Origin: Proteus columbae
GTDB lineage: Bacteria; Pseudomonadota; Gammaproteobacteria; Enterobacterales; Enterobacteriaceae
DNA length: 55,517 bases
Direction: 5' to 3'
Assembly: GCF_002777965.1 (NCBI RefSeq)
Contig: NZ_NGVR01000005.1
Span: forward strand, 1 to 55,517
Part shown: positions 1-7,368 of the stretch, piece by piece
Numbering within the stretch: the first letter of the stretch is position 1
How the letters are laid out: every line of letters starts with the position of its first letter
The notes under the pieces: generated by a model
Database searches by the model: none
What the model was told of the DNA's origin: nothing
Seen by the model: the letters and a program-made list of their open reading frames with translations, nothing else
Program-made: the position numbers and the translations under genes

Positions 1-142
1 ATGTTCAGGTTAAGTTTATTAATAATAAACACTAACCTTGTGGGGGAGAGATCCCCCGCAGTTTTCTAATTAAGTAATTACGGTTTAATCTAAGCACCCT
101 AATTTACAATAAGAGGTAACAAATTACTGTTACCTCTTATTT
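1..142 (+). repeat. 3' tail of a third hok/sok-like repeat unit (truncated by window edge)
   Basis: This stretch repeats the end of the two complete downstream units. It has a reading frame ending in TAA at 33-35, then a GC hairpin (about 37-61, TGTGGGGGAGAGATCCCCCGCA), a conserved spacer containing TCTAAGCACCCTAATTTA, and a hairpin with arms AAGAGGTAAC and GTTACCTCTT (108-142). The toxin-like frame upstream of the stop is cut off, and its visible last residues (VQVKFINNKH) do not match those of the other two copies. At least three units are therefore in tandem. Confidence 0.7.
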
Positions 143-289
143 TATTAAAAAACCAACTTAACGAATCAATTATTTAATTTAAATAATCAAGAGTAATCGC
201 TTTATTTATTATTGATAATAAATGTGTTGTACCCAATTAATATTTTGCTATTCTCTGCGCGGGTGCTTGGATCAATCTGGTTCAAGCAT

Positions 290-375
290 TTTGCTAAAGC
301 CAGAAAGAGAAAAGCCCCGATTATGTTATTTAACATTAACCGAGGCCGAATCTTACCCAACAATTTGATTCTGCC
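290..375 (-). ncRNA. Predicted Sok-like antisense RNA region, unit A
   Basis: In hok/sok loci a short unstable antisense RNA is made opposite the conserved AGCCCCG..GAGGC segment and blocks translation of the leader frame. That segment is present on the + strand here, with a 6-bp stem ATGTTA (323-328) and TAACAT (331-336) presented between AAAGCCCCG and ATTAACCGAGGC. The antisense transcript is inferred. Its promoter and ends were not identified, so the coordinates only bracket the target region. Confidence 0.4.
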
Positions 376-402
376 TCCATTTTTATCGGAGCGCAATAGG
401 AA

Positions 403-513
403 ATGAAAAAATATTCTTTAATCGGGCTAATAATCGTGACAATGATAATACCGAGTGACGTATTATTAGAGAATAAATTAACCATTTATTCAACCCTAAT
501 AAGGAGTATTTAA
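403..513 (+). CDS. Hok-like small hydrophobic peptide, unit A
   Basis: The 36-codon frame begins MKKYSLIGLIIVTMIIPSDV. Its start resembles Hok-family toxins, which often begin with KYSLIGLIIV and insert in the inner membrane. The C-terminal part (LLENKLTIYSTLIRSI) lacks the Cys-Glu-Leu-Arg and EVAA-type segments of full Hok proteins, which are about 50 residues long. This may be a shortened, divergent or decayed toxin. A GGAG..AGGA ribosome site lies at 388-401. A second frame ends LILPPFLSERNRK and its TGA (404-406) overlaps this ATG. It could start at TTG 365 or further upstream, and it resembles the translationally coupled mok leader of hok loci. Confidence 0.5.
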   Translation: MKKYSLIGLIIVTMIIPSDVLLENKLTIYSTLIRSI

Positions 514-515
514 TC

Positions 516-538
516 TTGTGGGGGAGTTATCCCCACAC
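516..538 (+). terminator. GC hairpin directly after unit A toxin stop
   Basis: The sequence TGTGGGGGAGTTATCCCCACA forms a strong stem a few bases after the TAA at 511-513. Hok mRNAs end with such a 3' fold-back hairpin that stabilises the message and pairs with its 5' end. There is no long T tract, so it may act as an mRNA 3' structure rather than a classic terminator. Confidence 0.5.
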
Positions 539-584
539 TTTCCTTATTAAATTTCTGTGTTTTAATCTAAGCACCCTAATTTAT

Positions 585-619
585 AATAAGAGGTAACAGA
601 TTACTGTTACCTCTTATTT
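585..619. terminator. Conserved hairpin at unit A/B boundary
   Basis: The arms AATAAGAGGTAAC and GTTACCTCTTATT form a long stem with a T-rich run after it. It occurs at the end of all three units (108-142, 585-619, 1063-1096) with only the loop changing. It is likely a terminator, possibly working in both directions because the stem is A-rich on one flank and T-rich on the other. Confidence 0.55.
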
Positions 620-766
620 TATTAAAAAACCAACTTAACGAATCAATTATTTTATTTAAATAACCAAGAGCAATCGCTTTATTTATTATTGATAATAAAT
701 GTGTTGTACCCAATTAATATTTTGCTATTCTCTGCGCGGGTGCTTGGATCAATCTGGTTCAAGCAT

Positions 767-852
767 TTTGCTAAAGCCAGAAAGAGAAAAGCCCCGGAAA
801 ATATATTGTATATTAACCGAGGCGGACTCAAACCAAACAATTTGATTCTGCC
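767..852 (-). ncRNA. Predicted Sok-like antisense RNA region, unit B
   Basis: This is the equivalent of the unit A target. The stem here is AATATA (800-805) and TATATT (809-814). It differs in sequence from unit A but keeps the same position and the same pairing. The flanks (AAAGCCCCG, ATTAACCGAGGC) are unchanged. The antisense transcript is inferred and the boundaries only bracket the target. Confidence 0.4.
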
Positions 853-879
853 TCCATTTTTATCGGAGCGCAATAGGAA

Positions 880-990
880 ATGAGAAAATATTCTTTTATC
901 GGGCTAATAATCGTAACAATGATAATACCGAGTAACGTATTATTAGAGAATAAACTGATTATTTATCCAATCCTAATAAGGAGTATTTAA
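880..990 (+). CDS. Hok-like small hydrophobic peptide, unit B
   Basis: This is the 36-codon paralogue of the unit A peptide, beginning MRKYSFIGLIIVTMIIPSNV and ending ILIRSI. It differs from unit A at six residues. Most of the nucleotide differences change an amino acid, so purifying selection on the sequence looks weak. The overlapping leader frame with the C-terminus LILPPFLSERNRK is retained unchanged, and its TGA (881-883) again overlaps the toxin ATG. A GC hairpin (993-1016) follows the stop within a few bases. The same doubt applies about loss of the Hok C-terminal half. Confidence 0.5.
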   Translation: MRKYSFIGLIIVTMIIPSNVLLENKLIIYPILIRSI

Positions 991-992
991 TC

Positions 993-1016
993 TTGTGGGG
1001 GAGTTATCCCCCACAA
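993..1016 (+). terminator. GC hairpin directly after unit B toxin stop
   Basis: A near-perfect stem, TTGTGGGGGAG paired with ATCCCCCACAA, starts three bases after the TAA at 988-990. It has the same position and likely role as the hairpin at 516-538. Confidence 0.5.
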
Positions 1017-1062
1017 CTTCCTCATTAAGTTATCATGGTTTCATCTAAGCACCCTAATTTAT

Positions 1063-1096
1063 AATAAGAGGTAACAACTTACTGTTACCTCTTATT
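1063..1096. terminator. Conserved hairpin at end of unit B
   Basis: This is the third copy of the AAGAGGTAAC/GTTACCTCTT stem. It separates the hok/sok-like repeats from the end of the leftward glycan operon. Confidence 0.55.
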
Positions 1097-1110
1097 TTAT
1101 TAAATAAGCA

Positions 1111-1139
1111 TAAAAAAGCCGACCCCTATTTTGGTCGGC
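1111..1139 (-). terminator. Rho-independent terminator of the leftward aga/kdu operon
   Basis: Read on the - strand, GCCGACC, a short loop and GGTCGGC are followed by a run of six T. It lies about 75 bases after the stop of the uronyl hydrolase gene at 1214. A weaker inverted repeat (ATTGCGC 1157-1163 and GCGCAAT 1178-1184) precedes it in the 3' untranslated region. Confidence 0.85.
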
Positions 1140-1213
1140 ATCCTAGTTAGGAAAATATTGCGCGGAAGGCATGTAAAGCGCAATAAAAACAACAAAGCGT
1201 CAATATCAAGGGT

Positions 1214-2284
1214 CTAGCTATTTAACGAGAGTTTTAACACTTCACTACCTGCTAATAAATAGGCACCGGCACCATAATCCATATTATGTTCAAACTTCAC
1301 TTCACGAGGGTTAAATGCAGGAAGTTGAACCCAACCTATCATGCCATTGTCATGAATACAGGTTTGTAATGCTGACCATGCTCTATTTAATGCAGGGAAA
1401 TACACTTCTTTCTCTAATACTCCCTGATTAATTCCCCATGCAAGTCCATAACAGAAAAGTGCTGTTGCTGAACTTTCAGGTGCAGGAAAATTATCAGGAT
1501 CTAGCAAACTGGTTCGCCAAAAACCATCTTCATGTTGATAATCTAGGATAGATGTCGCTAATTCTTTAAACAGTGCAATATAACGTTCACGTCCATGATA
1601 ATCATCAGGCATATATTGAAGGATGCGAGGAATAGAAGCTAAAACCCAACCAATACCACGGCTCCAAAATACTTTTTCACCGTTAGCCTCACGCATCTCA
1701 TTCCCTTGACCATCAGGAATATAGCGATGATCGCGGTAAATTAATCCAGTTTCAGGATCACGTAAATGCTCAATTGCATCCCAATAAGCCGTATGCATGT
1801 AATCCAAATAACGTCGTTCACTGGTAATTTCAGCCAAAGCAGCAAAACCAGGAGGCGCCATAAAGAGTGCATCACACCACCACCAGTCTTCACGACCTGG
1901 CTTAGGATCATTAAGCATAATTTCAAATGCTTTAATAGTCGGCTCAAGAATTTCAGATTGTTCAAAAAGCGGGCTTACTGCAAGGTAAGCTTGTACACAA
2001 ACATGATCATCTGCAAAACGACCATTAGGTCCAGTTCTAAATCCTGTATGCAATGTGTAATTTAATACACCATTAAGATACTCTTCGTCTTGCGTTGATT
2101 GCCATGCTGTACTTACGCAACTCCATAAAACACCGCGTTCCCAATCTGTATCTTTAATAAAACGTGTTTTACCACTACGGCGACGAACACTACGAACTTG
2201 GTTAGCCGATTGATAGCGATAAACTCGTTTCATATTTTGCAGTACAGTATCTCTTTGCAAGGCCTCTGTATTAGCGTATTTCAT
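1214..2284 (-). CDS. Unsaturated uronyl hydrolase (GH88/GH105 family)
   Basis: The enzyme is predicted to cut the unsaturated uronic acid off lyase-generated disaccharides, releasing 5-keto-4-deoxyuronate and the amino sugar. The 356-residue alpha/alpha-barrel protein has the family hallmarks WERGVLWSC, FADDHVCVQAY (acidic pair near residues 92-93), WWWCDALFMAPP (likely catalytic Asp near 138), FWSRGIGWVL and ESSATALFCYGL. There is no signal peptide, so it should act in the cytoplasm on an imported disaccharide. The ATG at 2284 was chosen because it has a GGAG seven bases upstream. An upstream in-frame start at 2317 would overlap kduD. The pattern looks slightly closer to GH105 than to classic GH88, and substrate specificity is inferred from the neighbours. 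Confidence 0.85.
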   Translation of the reverse strand: MKYANTEALQRDTVLQNMKRVYRYQSANQVRSVRRRSGKTRFIKDTDWERGVLWSCVSTAWQSTQDEEYLNGVLNYTLHTGFRTGPNGRFADDHVCVQAYLAVSPLFEQSEILEPTIKAFEIMLNDPKPGREDWWWCDALFMAPPGFAALAEITSERRYLDYMHTAYWDAIEHLRDPETGLIYRDHRYIPDGQGNEMREANGEKVFWSRGIGWVLASIPRILQYMPDDYHGRERYIALFKELATSILDYQHEDGFWRTSLLDPDNFPAPESSATALFCYGLAWGINQGVLEKEVYFPALNRAWSALQTCIHDNGMIGWVQLPAFNPREVKFEHNMDYGAGAYLLAGSEVLKLSLNS

Positions 2285-2301
2285 CCTATTTCTCCATGAA
2301 A

Positions 2302-3057
2302 TTAACGAGCTAACCAACCACCATCTACTGCTATTGTGTATCCATTAACATAATCACTGGCTTTAGAGGCTAAGAAAATCGCAGGGCCAGCAACATCTTC
2401 TGGTGTTCCCCAACGACCTGCTGGAATTCGCTCTAAGATAGCGGCATTACGCACATCATCAGCACGTAGCGCGGCCGTGTTATCTGTCGCCATATAACCC
2501 GGTGCAATCGCATTTACGTTGATGTTGTATTGAGATAGTTCGGTCGCTAATGCGCGTGTTAATCCCATTACGGCAGATTTACTGGCTGTGTAAGAAGGTA
2601 CGCGAATACCGCCTTGATAAGAGAGCATGGAAGCGATATTAATTATCTTGCCACCTTCACCTTGTTTCACAAATTGGCGTGCTACTTTTTGTGATAAGAA
2701 GAATAGGGTTTTTTGGTTAATATCAATCACATCATCCCAATCTTTTTCACTAAATTCCAAAAGATCTTCACGACGAATAATACCCGCATTATTCACCAGA
2801 ATATCAATGCGCCCCATGACTGAAACAGCTTCATCAACTAAAGCTTCTAGCCCATCTTGTTTCATTAAATTTTGAGTAATGTAATGAAAACGGCGACCTA
2901 GTGCTTCAACTTGCTGACGAGTTTCAGGTGCATCTTGAATGCCCACGCCTACAATATCAGCACCTGCTTTGGCTAAACCAATAGCCATGCCTTGACCTAG
3001 CCCAGTATTACAACCCGTGACAATAGCAACCTTGCCATTTAAATCGAATAAATTCAT
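2302..3057 (-). CDS. kduD: 2-dehydro-3-deoxy-D-gluconate 5-dehydrogenase (KduD)
   Basis: This short-chain dehydrogenase is predicted to reduce 3-deoxy-D-glycero-2,5-hexodiulosonate to 2-keto-3-deoxygluconate with NAD(P)H. Its 251 residues match the family size. Visible motifs are the cofactor-binding VTGCNTGLGQG (residues 13-23), NNAG, and the catalytic YTASK with a preceding Ser-containing segment (NIASMLSYQGG). The C-terminus ends GWLAR as in KduD proteins. An AGAGG ribosome site precedes the ATG, and a 10-bp hairpin in the gap to kduI lies immediately upstream of that site. It works directly after KduI. Confidence 0.93.
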   Translation of the reverse strand: MNLFDLNGKVAIVTGCNTGLGQGMAIGLAKAGADIVGVGIQDAPETRQQVEALGRRFHYITQNLMKQDGLEALVDEAVSVMGRIDILVNNAGIIRREDLLEFSEKDWDDVIDINQKTLFFLSQKVARQFVKQGEGGKIINIASMLSYQGGIRVPSYTASKSAVMGLTRALATELSQYNINVNAIAPGYMATDNTAALRADDVRNAAILERIPAGRWGTPEDVAGPAIFLASKASDYVNGYTIAVDGGWLAR

Positions 3058-3070
3058 AACAATAACCTCT

Positions 3071-3096
3071 AAGGTGTGGCTTTATAGCCACACCTT
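3071..3096 (-). promoter_or_regulatory. Intercistronic hairpin between kduI and kduD
   Basis: AAGGTGTGGC and GCCACACCTT form a perfect 10-bp stem with a six-base loop. On the transcribed - strand it is followed by the kduD ribosome site (AGAGG) and not by a T tract. It is therefore more likely an mRNA processing or stability element than a terminator. Confidence 0.6.
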
Positions 3097-3135
3097 TTTA
3101 TATGTAGGGTAAGAAGAAAATATGACTATTTTGGG

Positions 3136-3966
3136 TTATTTCAGATCTTTCATTGCCACATGATCCATATCGTGGAAGACTTGATTTTCACCGACCATTC
3201 CCCAAATAAAGGTATAAGATGCAGAACCCACACCAGAATGAATTGACCAGCTAGGGCTTATCACGGCTTGCTCATTACGAACAACCAAATGACGAGTTTC
3301 CGTTGGTTCTCCCATATAATGGAAAACCACATTGTCATCTTTCATATCAAAATAGAGATACACTTCCATACGACGTTCATGAGTATGGCAAGGCATGGTA
3401 TTCCATAAGCTACCCGGTTCAAGAACCGTCATTCCCATAGATAATTGGCAGGTTGGCAAAACTGAAGGATGTAAGAATTTATAAATAGTACGAACGTTAC
3501 AGTTTTCTGCATTACCAATTTTTTCTGGTGATGCTTGCTGTTGCGTTATTTTGCGCGTTGGATAAGTATGATGAGCTGGTGCACAATTCATATAAAAACG
3601 CGCAGGTGTTTCTACACAATCACTGGTAAATTCAACACTTTTAGCGCCCATTCCGATATAAATCGCTTCACGAGCACCAATATCAAACACTTCACCATCA
3701 ACAATCACTTTGCCAGCACCACCAATATTAATGGCACCTAATTCACGGCGTTCTAAAAAGAAATCAACGCCTAATGCTTTACCAGCCATTAACGCTAAAG
3801 GCTGTGTTGTAGGAACAATACCGCCAACAATAATGCGATCTATATGGCTATAAGTGAGATTCATTTCCCCTTCACAGAATAGGTTTTCAATCAGGAACTC
3901 CTTGCGAAGTCCTTCTGTATCAAGCCTTTTAGCATGTTCACTATGAATTGGCTGACGAATTTCCAT
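3136..3966 (-). CDS. kduI: 5-dehydro-4-deoxy-D-glucuronate isomerase (KduI)
   Basis: This isomerase converts 5-keto-4-deoxyuronate to 3-deoxy-D-glycero-2,5-hexodiulosonate, the substrate of KduD. Its 276 residues match the E. coli length closely. The cupin metal ligands are visible: His194 and His196 in [14 protein letters not shown], Glu201 and His243 in [14 protein letters not shown] ribosome site lies eight bases before the ATG. It sits between agaA and kduD in the leftward operon, linking uronate breakdown to the amino-sugar genes. Confidence 0.95.
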   Translation of the reverse strand: MEIRQPIHSEHAKRLDTEGLRKEFLIENLFCEGEMNLTYSHIDRIIVGGIVPTTQPLALMAGKALGVDFFLERRELGAINIGGAGKVIVDGEVFDIGAREAIYIGMGAKSVEFTSDCVETPARFYMNCAPAHHTYPTRKITQQQASPEKIGNAENCNVRTIYKFLHPSVLPTCQLSMGMTVLEPGSLWNTMPCHTHERRMEVYLYFDMKDDNVVFHYMGEPTETRHLVVRNEQAVISPSWSIHSGVGSASYTFIWGMVGENQVFHDMDHVAMKDLK

Positions 3967-4008
3967 TATAAATACCTCATTTTTACTAATGGGTGCATAA
4001 CTGAAAAG

Positions 4009-5178
4009 CTATGCATTTTCCCTGGATACAGAGTAAATATGATTTCCTCTGATGAATGTATCGGTGAGATGAAAACACTCATCCACCACAGCAAAGCTAG
4101 CTTGTCGTCCCGCTTTGATATAACCCAATTTATCGCCGATACCGAGATACTCTGCGGGGATCGCACTCGCCATTTGTACCGCTTCCCACTCAGGGACATG
4201 TGCTAGTTGCACCATATTTCTTAATGCACTATCTAAGCTACAAGTACTCCCAGCCAAAGAGCCATCGACTGTTTTTGCTTGACCTTGGGTGACACTAACT
4301 GTTTGAGCGCCCAGCGTGTAATCACCATCAGGTAATCCCCCCGCACGCATGCAATCTGTAATTAAAGCGAGTTGTTGATAACCTTTCATCCGATACGCTA
4401 ATTGCATCATAACGGGATGAACATGAATGCCATCTGCAATCAACTCAGCCAATACATTGTGATACAACACAGCACCACAACATCCCGGCTCGCGATGATG
4501 AAGTCCCGTCATACCGTTATACAAGTGCACGCCACAATCTGCGCCATGTGAAAATGCATCGGAAGTTTGTTCATAAGTTGCCGCTGTATGCGCTACACTA
4601 GGTTTAATGCCTCGATTGACCAACCAATCAATCGCCTCTATCGAACCTTGTGCTTCTGGCGCAACAGCGACGCGCAATAATGTGTTACCCGCACTTTCAA
4701 GCAGTGTTTCTAGCTCTGATATTGTCGGTGCTTTTAGATATTTCACCGGATGCGAACCTCTATGGCGCTCAGTAAAATAAGGTCCTTCTAAAAAGCTTCC
4801 GAGTAATAGCGCGCCAGACGATTGTGGCTTAGATAAAAACTCACGTACTTGCGATAATGCTTGGCGAATATCATCCATAGGCGCGGTTACTGTTGTACCA
4901 ACCCATGCAACCACACCTGTTTTCACTAAAGCATCAGCAATGGTTTGTAACCCTTGCTGAGTTGCATCCATTACATCAGCGCCTTCACGACCATGAATAT
5001 GAATATCCACAAAACCAGGTAATAACGATTTCCCTTTTAAGCGAATGATGGGGCAATCTGTTGGTGCTTGCGTGGTGATAGACTCAATATTTTCGCCTTT
5101 AACACAGACATAGCTAAGATAGCGAATACCTTCTGGTGTAAAGGTTCTATCTGCCAAGATGGCATATCGCTGACTCAT
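4009..5178 (-). CDS. agaA: N-acetylgalactosamine-6-phosphate deacetylase (AgaA/NagA family)
   Basis: This amidohydrolase is predicted to remove the acetyl group from GalNAc-6-phosphate in the cytoplasm. Its 389 residues fit the NagA/AgaA family. Motifs include DIHIHGREG (His60, His62), GSFLEGPYF (Glu131), SVAHTAATYEQ, HLYNGMTGLHHREPG and the catalytic LITDCMRAGG segment. The start ATG overlaps the stop of the upstream PTS IIA gene (ATGA, 5175-5178), so translation is probably coupled. NagA and AgaA are hard to tell apart by motif. The agaS and kbaZ context favours the galactosamine substrate. Confidence 0.88.
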   Translation of the reverse strand: MSQRYAILADRTFTPEGIRYLSYVCVKGENIESITTQAPTDCPIIRLKGKSLLPGFVDIHIHGREGADVMDATQQGLQTIADALVKTGVVAWVGTTVTAPMDDIRQALSQVREFLSKPQSSGALLLGSFLEGPYFTERHRGSHPVKYLKAPTISELETLLESAGNTLLRVAVAPEAQGSIEAIDWLVNRGIKPSVAHTAATYEQTSDAFSHGADCGVHLYNGMTGLHHREPGCCGAVLYHNVLAELIADGIHVHPVMMQLAYRMKGYQQLALITDCMRAGGLPDGDYTLGAQTVSVTQGQAKTVDGSLAGSTCSLDSALRNMVQLAHVPEWEAVQMASAIPAEYLGIGDKLGYIKAGRQASFAVVDECFHLTDTFIRGNHIYSVSRENA

Positions 5179-5609
5179 AAGCCGTCTTCTTCTTCGATAT
5201 CATTGCTATCTATTTGTGCCAATTGCTCACGAATATCTTGAATACTTTCTTGACCAATTTCGCGTAACGTTTGCACTAACTCTGACGCCGAACACCCTTC
5301 TCGTTCAAAAGCCGCATTAACAATCATCGGTAGATTTACACCCGCTAACACCTCAACAGCAGGATTTTGCATCATGATTGCCATTGCACGATTACACGGG
5401 GTTCCACCGGGTAAATCCGTTAAAAAGAGATATTGCTGACATGACATTGAGTCAATCGCTTCACGCATTTTTTCTTCTAATTCATCAGGGGAAATTGACT
5501 CAATAAAATCAATAAACGCGATATCTTCCTGTTCTCCAGCAATCGCTTTTACGGCTGATGCCATACCAGAGGCAAAATTAAGATGTCCTGAAACAATAAG
5601 ACCTATCAT
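5175..5609 (-). CDS. agaF: PTS system mannose/aga-family EIIA component
   Basis: This 144-residue cytoplasmic EIIA domain accepts phosphate from HPr and passes it to the IIB protein. The phosphorylated His9 lies in IVSGHLNFASGM, and DLPGGTPCN is the usual second motif of the family. A good AAGGAG site precedes the ATG. It is the last of four separate PTS genes, in the order IIB, IIC, IID, IIA. The substrate is inferred from the operon: GalNAc or, more interestingly, an unsaturated uronyl-GalNAc disaccharide. Confidence 0.88.
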   Translation of the reverse strand: MIGLIVSGHLNFASGMASAVKAIAGEQEDIAFIDFIESISPDELEEKMREAIDSMSCQQYLFLTDLPGGTPCNRAMAIMMQNPAVEVLAGVNLPMIVNAAFEREGCSASELVQTLREIGQESIQDIREQLAQIDSNDIEEEDGL

Positions 5610-5622
5610 GAGTGACTCCTTG

Positions 5623-5648
5623 CGGGCAGCAGAAGGCTCTCCTGCCCG
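5623..5648 (-). promoter_or_regulatory. Intercistronic hairpin between PTS IID and IIA genes
   Basis: CGGGCAG (5623-5629) and CTGCCCG (5642-5648) form a 7-bp GC-rich stem in the 99-base gap. The agaF ribosome site follows it on the transcribed strand and no T tract is present. It is a likely processing or stability element. Confidence 0.5.
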
Positions 5649-5708
5649 TTTATAGCAAGTTAATAATGTATTTCGACTAACAGTAACGACGATTAGGGCA
5701 TCTTTTTC

Positions 5709-6599
5709 TTATAAGAATCCTAATACGTGACCGACAACGCCAAAGGCTAAGGTGGAGAAAATCAATACCGGCGGTTTACCCCAAAAACCGGTGCTTTTCA
5801 CCATTTTGTACATTAAGAAAACTAAGCACAGAGGCAGTAAATTCGGCATGATTTTGTCAAAGAGCGCGGTTTGCAATTCAACCACCTTCCCTCCCAGCTC
5901 CAGCGAGGCGGTGGTTTGCACCTTGATAAAGGTCGCACTGAGTGCACCGATAACAAAAATACCCATGATATTGGCAGCTTTAGCCAGTTTTTCAGTGGCA
6001 TCACTCATATTGACCATTGCCGCCGTACCTGCGCGATAGCCCATGAACATCAGCCCGAAATACACTAAAAAGTGCACAATTTGGTATAAAAAGAAGAAAA
6101 CAAAAGGTCCAGCAATTGACCCTTCCATTGCAATGGAAGCACCTAATGCTAATGTCAGTGGCATTAAGGTCATATGATCGATAGCATCACCAATGCCCCC
6201 AGTCGGTCCCATGCCTGCTACTTTCATCACGTTAACAGTGGAAGGCTTTTCTTTGTTTTCTTCCATTGCAACAGCTGTTCCTAATAGGAAGGTAAACAAC
6301 TTTGGACTTGCATTAAAAAATTGCAGATGGTTCTTTAATGATGTTGCATAGTCACGTTTATTATTTCCGTGGATTTTTTTCAATGCTGGAATAATTGAGA
6401 ACGCAAACCCGCCACCTTGCATACGTTCAAAGTTGAAGTTACCTTCCATAAACAAGCCACGGAATGCACACTTCCAGAGATCGCCCTTAGTGATAACTTT
6501 TCTGACAGTGGTATCTTGGTATTCATCAATTCCATCAATCAAAGAACCCGTTTCTGGTTTATCCTGCGTTTTCAATGCGGTGCTGTTATCAGATACCAT
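5709..6599 (-). CDS. agaE: PTS system mannose/aga-family EIID component
   Basis: This is the membrane IID subunit that forms the sugar channel with IIC. The 296-residue protein has the family signature: LWKCAFRGLFMEGNFNFERMQGGGF near the N-terminus, GMGPTGGIGDAIDHMTLMPL in the middle, and a hydrophobic C-terminus. The ATG at 6599 was chosen because AGGA stands eight bases upstream. It gives an 11-base overlap with the IIC stop, whereas an earlier in-frame ATG (6644) would add 15 residues not expected for the family. Confidence 0.88.
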   Translation of the reverse strand: MVSDNSTALKTQDKPETGSLIDGIDEYQDTTVRKVITKGDLWKCAFRGLFMEGNFNFERMQGGGFAFSIIPALKKIHGNNKRDYATSLKNHLQFFNASPKLFTFLLGTAVAMEENKEKPSTVNVMKVAGMGPTGGIGDAIDHMTLMPLTLALGASIAMEGSIAGPFVFFFLYQIVHFLVYFGLMFMGYRAGTAAMVNMSDATEKLAKAANIMGIFVIGALSATFIKVQTTASLELGGKVVELQTALFDKIMPNLLPLCLVFLMYKMVKSTGFWGKPPVLIFSTLAFGVVGHVLGFL

Positions 6600-7356
6600 C
6601 TTCGAAATCCTCATTCTGCTGACTTGAATTTTTGTTATTACCACTAAAGAAGAAGTAAAGTGCTGCGGCTGACGCGCCTAAAATAGCGACCGCCATAATT
6701 GGAAGTTTTAAATAAGTCGTCATCACGAAGCCAATAAAGAACACACCTGCCACTTCTTTTGACCACATGATTTTTAGCAACATGGCAAAACCGATTGCAG
6801 GAACCATTTTCGCGCCAATACCTAAGCCTTCTAGCAAGACTTTTGGTGTATTTTCATCAATCCATTGAGCAGCATGTTCACCGAAATAAACTGTAACAAA
6901 AGCAACCAAAGCATAGAGTAATGAACGCACCGTAATCGTGATGATCAGCAGCCGTGAAACACCTGCTGCATCGGCTCTTTCCGCGTATCTATCTGCTTTT
7001 CCCATGGTGAAAGCGGTCACAGCAAAGAAACCAATCACGAGCATTTGCATTAACACAGCAATAGGCATCCCAATTCCCATAGCAACTTCTGGTGATTGGT
7101 TTGTCATTACCGCAAAAGCAACCGCGGCTATTGTTCCTAATGTCACATCAGGTGGTTGAGCGCCAGCATTAGGAACAAGCCCTAACCATGCAAGTTCTAA
7201 TGTTGCACCTGCAATCAACCCAACTTGCATATCTCCCATAATCAGACCTACAACAGGTCCTGTGATTAATGGTCTGTGAATATTTAATGCAACGTCATAC
7301 TTATCTATACCGCAAAAGAAGGCCCATAAAGCCACTAAAGAAGCTTCAAAAATCAT
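6589..7356 (-). CDS. agaW: PTS system mannose/aga-family EIIC component
   Basis: This 255-residue polytopic membrane protein is the IIC subunit of the PTS. It shows the family pattern of repeated hydrophobic segments with GPVVGLIMGDMQVGLIAGATLELAWLG near residues 32-58 and PDVTLGTIAAVAFAV after it. The ATG has a GAGG site just downstream of a hairpin (7369-7386). The length is that of a full IIC. The symbol agaW is by position; agaC would be an equal choice. Confidence 0.87.
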   Translation of the reverse strand: MIFEASLVALWAFFCGIDKYDVALNIHRPLITGPVVGLIMGDMQVGLIAGATLELAWLGLVPNAGAQPPDVTLGTIAAVAFAVMTNQSPEVAMGIGMPIAVLMQMLVIGFFAVTAFTMGKADRYAERADAAGVSRLLIITITVRSLLYALVAFVTVYFGEHAAQWIDENTPKVLLEGLGIGAKMVPAIGFAMLLKIMWSKEVAGVFFIGFVMTTYLKLPIMAVAILGASAAALYFFFSGNNKNSSQQNEDFEDGI

Positions 7357-7368
7357 AAATAATCCTCA

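Larger units (their letters stand above)
143..619 (+). repeat. 477-bp tandem unit A (hok/sok-like type I toxin-antitoxin locus)
   Basis: Unit A is followed directly by unit B with the same 477-bp period. In order it holds an AT-rich leader, the segment GCCAGAAAGAGAAAAGCCCCG (about 299-319), a small stem (323-336), ATTAACCGAGGC, a GCCTCC arm, a ribosome site (GGAG, AGGA), a 36-codon ORF (403-513), a GC hairpin just after the stop and a final AAGAGGTAAC/GTTACCTCTT hairpin (585-619). This order matches hok/sok loci of plasmid R1 as I recall them (GGCAGAAAG..AGCCCCG..GTTAAT..ATTAACC..GAGGC). The assignment rests on layout and conserved RNA segments, not on a database search. Confidence 0.65.
620..1096 (+). 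repeat. 477-bp tandem unit B (hok/sok-like type I toxin-antitoxin locus)
   Basis: Unit B is a near-copy of unit A. The stretch 686-796 is identical to 209-319 of unit A, and the stretch just before the small ORF is also identical. About 14 of 39 bases differ between 797 and 835, exactly where a Sok antisense RNA would pair. The unit contains a 36-codon ORF (880-990), a GC hairpin at 993-1016 and a final hairpin at 1063-1096. It lies just downstream of the terminator end of the leftward glycan operon. Confidence 0.65.

Noticed and set aside
212-364. Longer reading of the leader frame as a separate 64-residue protein
   Set aside because: The start would be TTG without a ribosome site, and the frame is not kept in the divergent target stretch. 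Only the short C-terminal part overlapping the toxin ATG looks meaningful.
202-396. 64-residue ORF on the minus strand, repeated at 679-873
   Set aside because: It lies opposite the hok/sok-like leader. Its apparent conservation comes from the RNA segments and the tandem duplication, not from coding.
1-1096. CRISPR array or insertion sequence
   Set aside because: The repeat unit is 477 bp with coding and RNA-structure content. There are no short spaced repeats, no transposase and no terminal inverted repeats.
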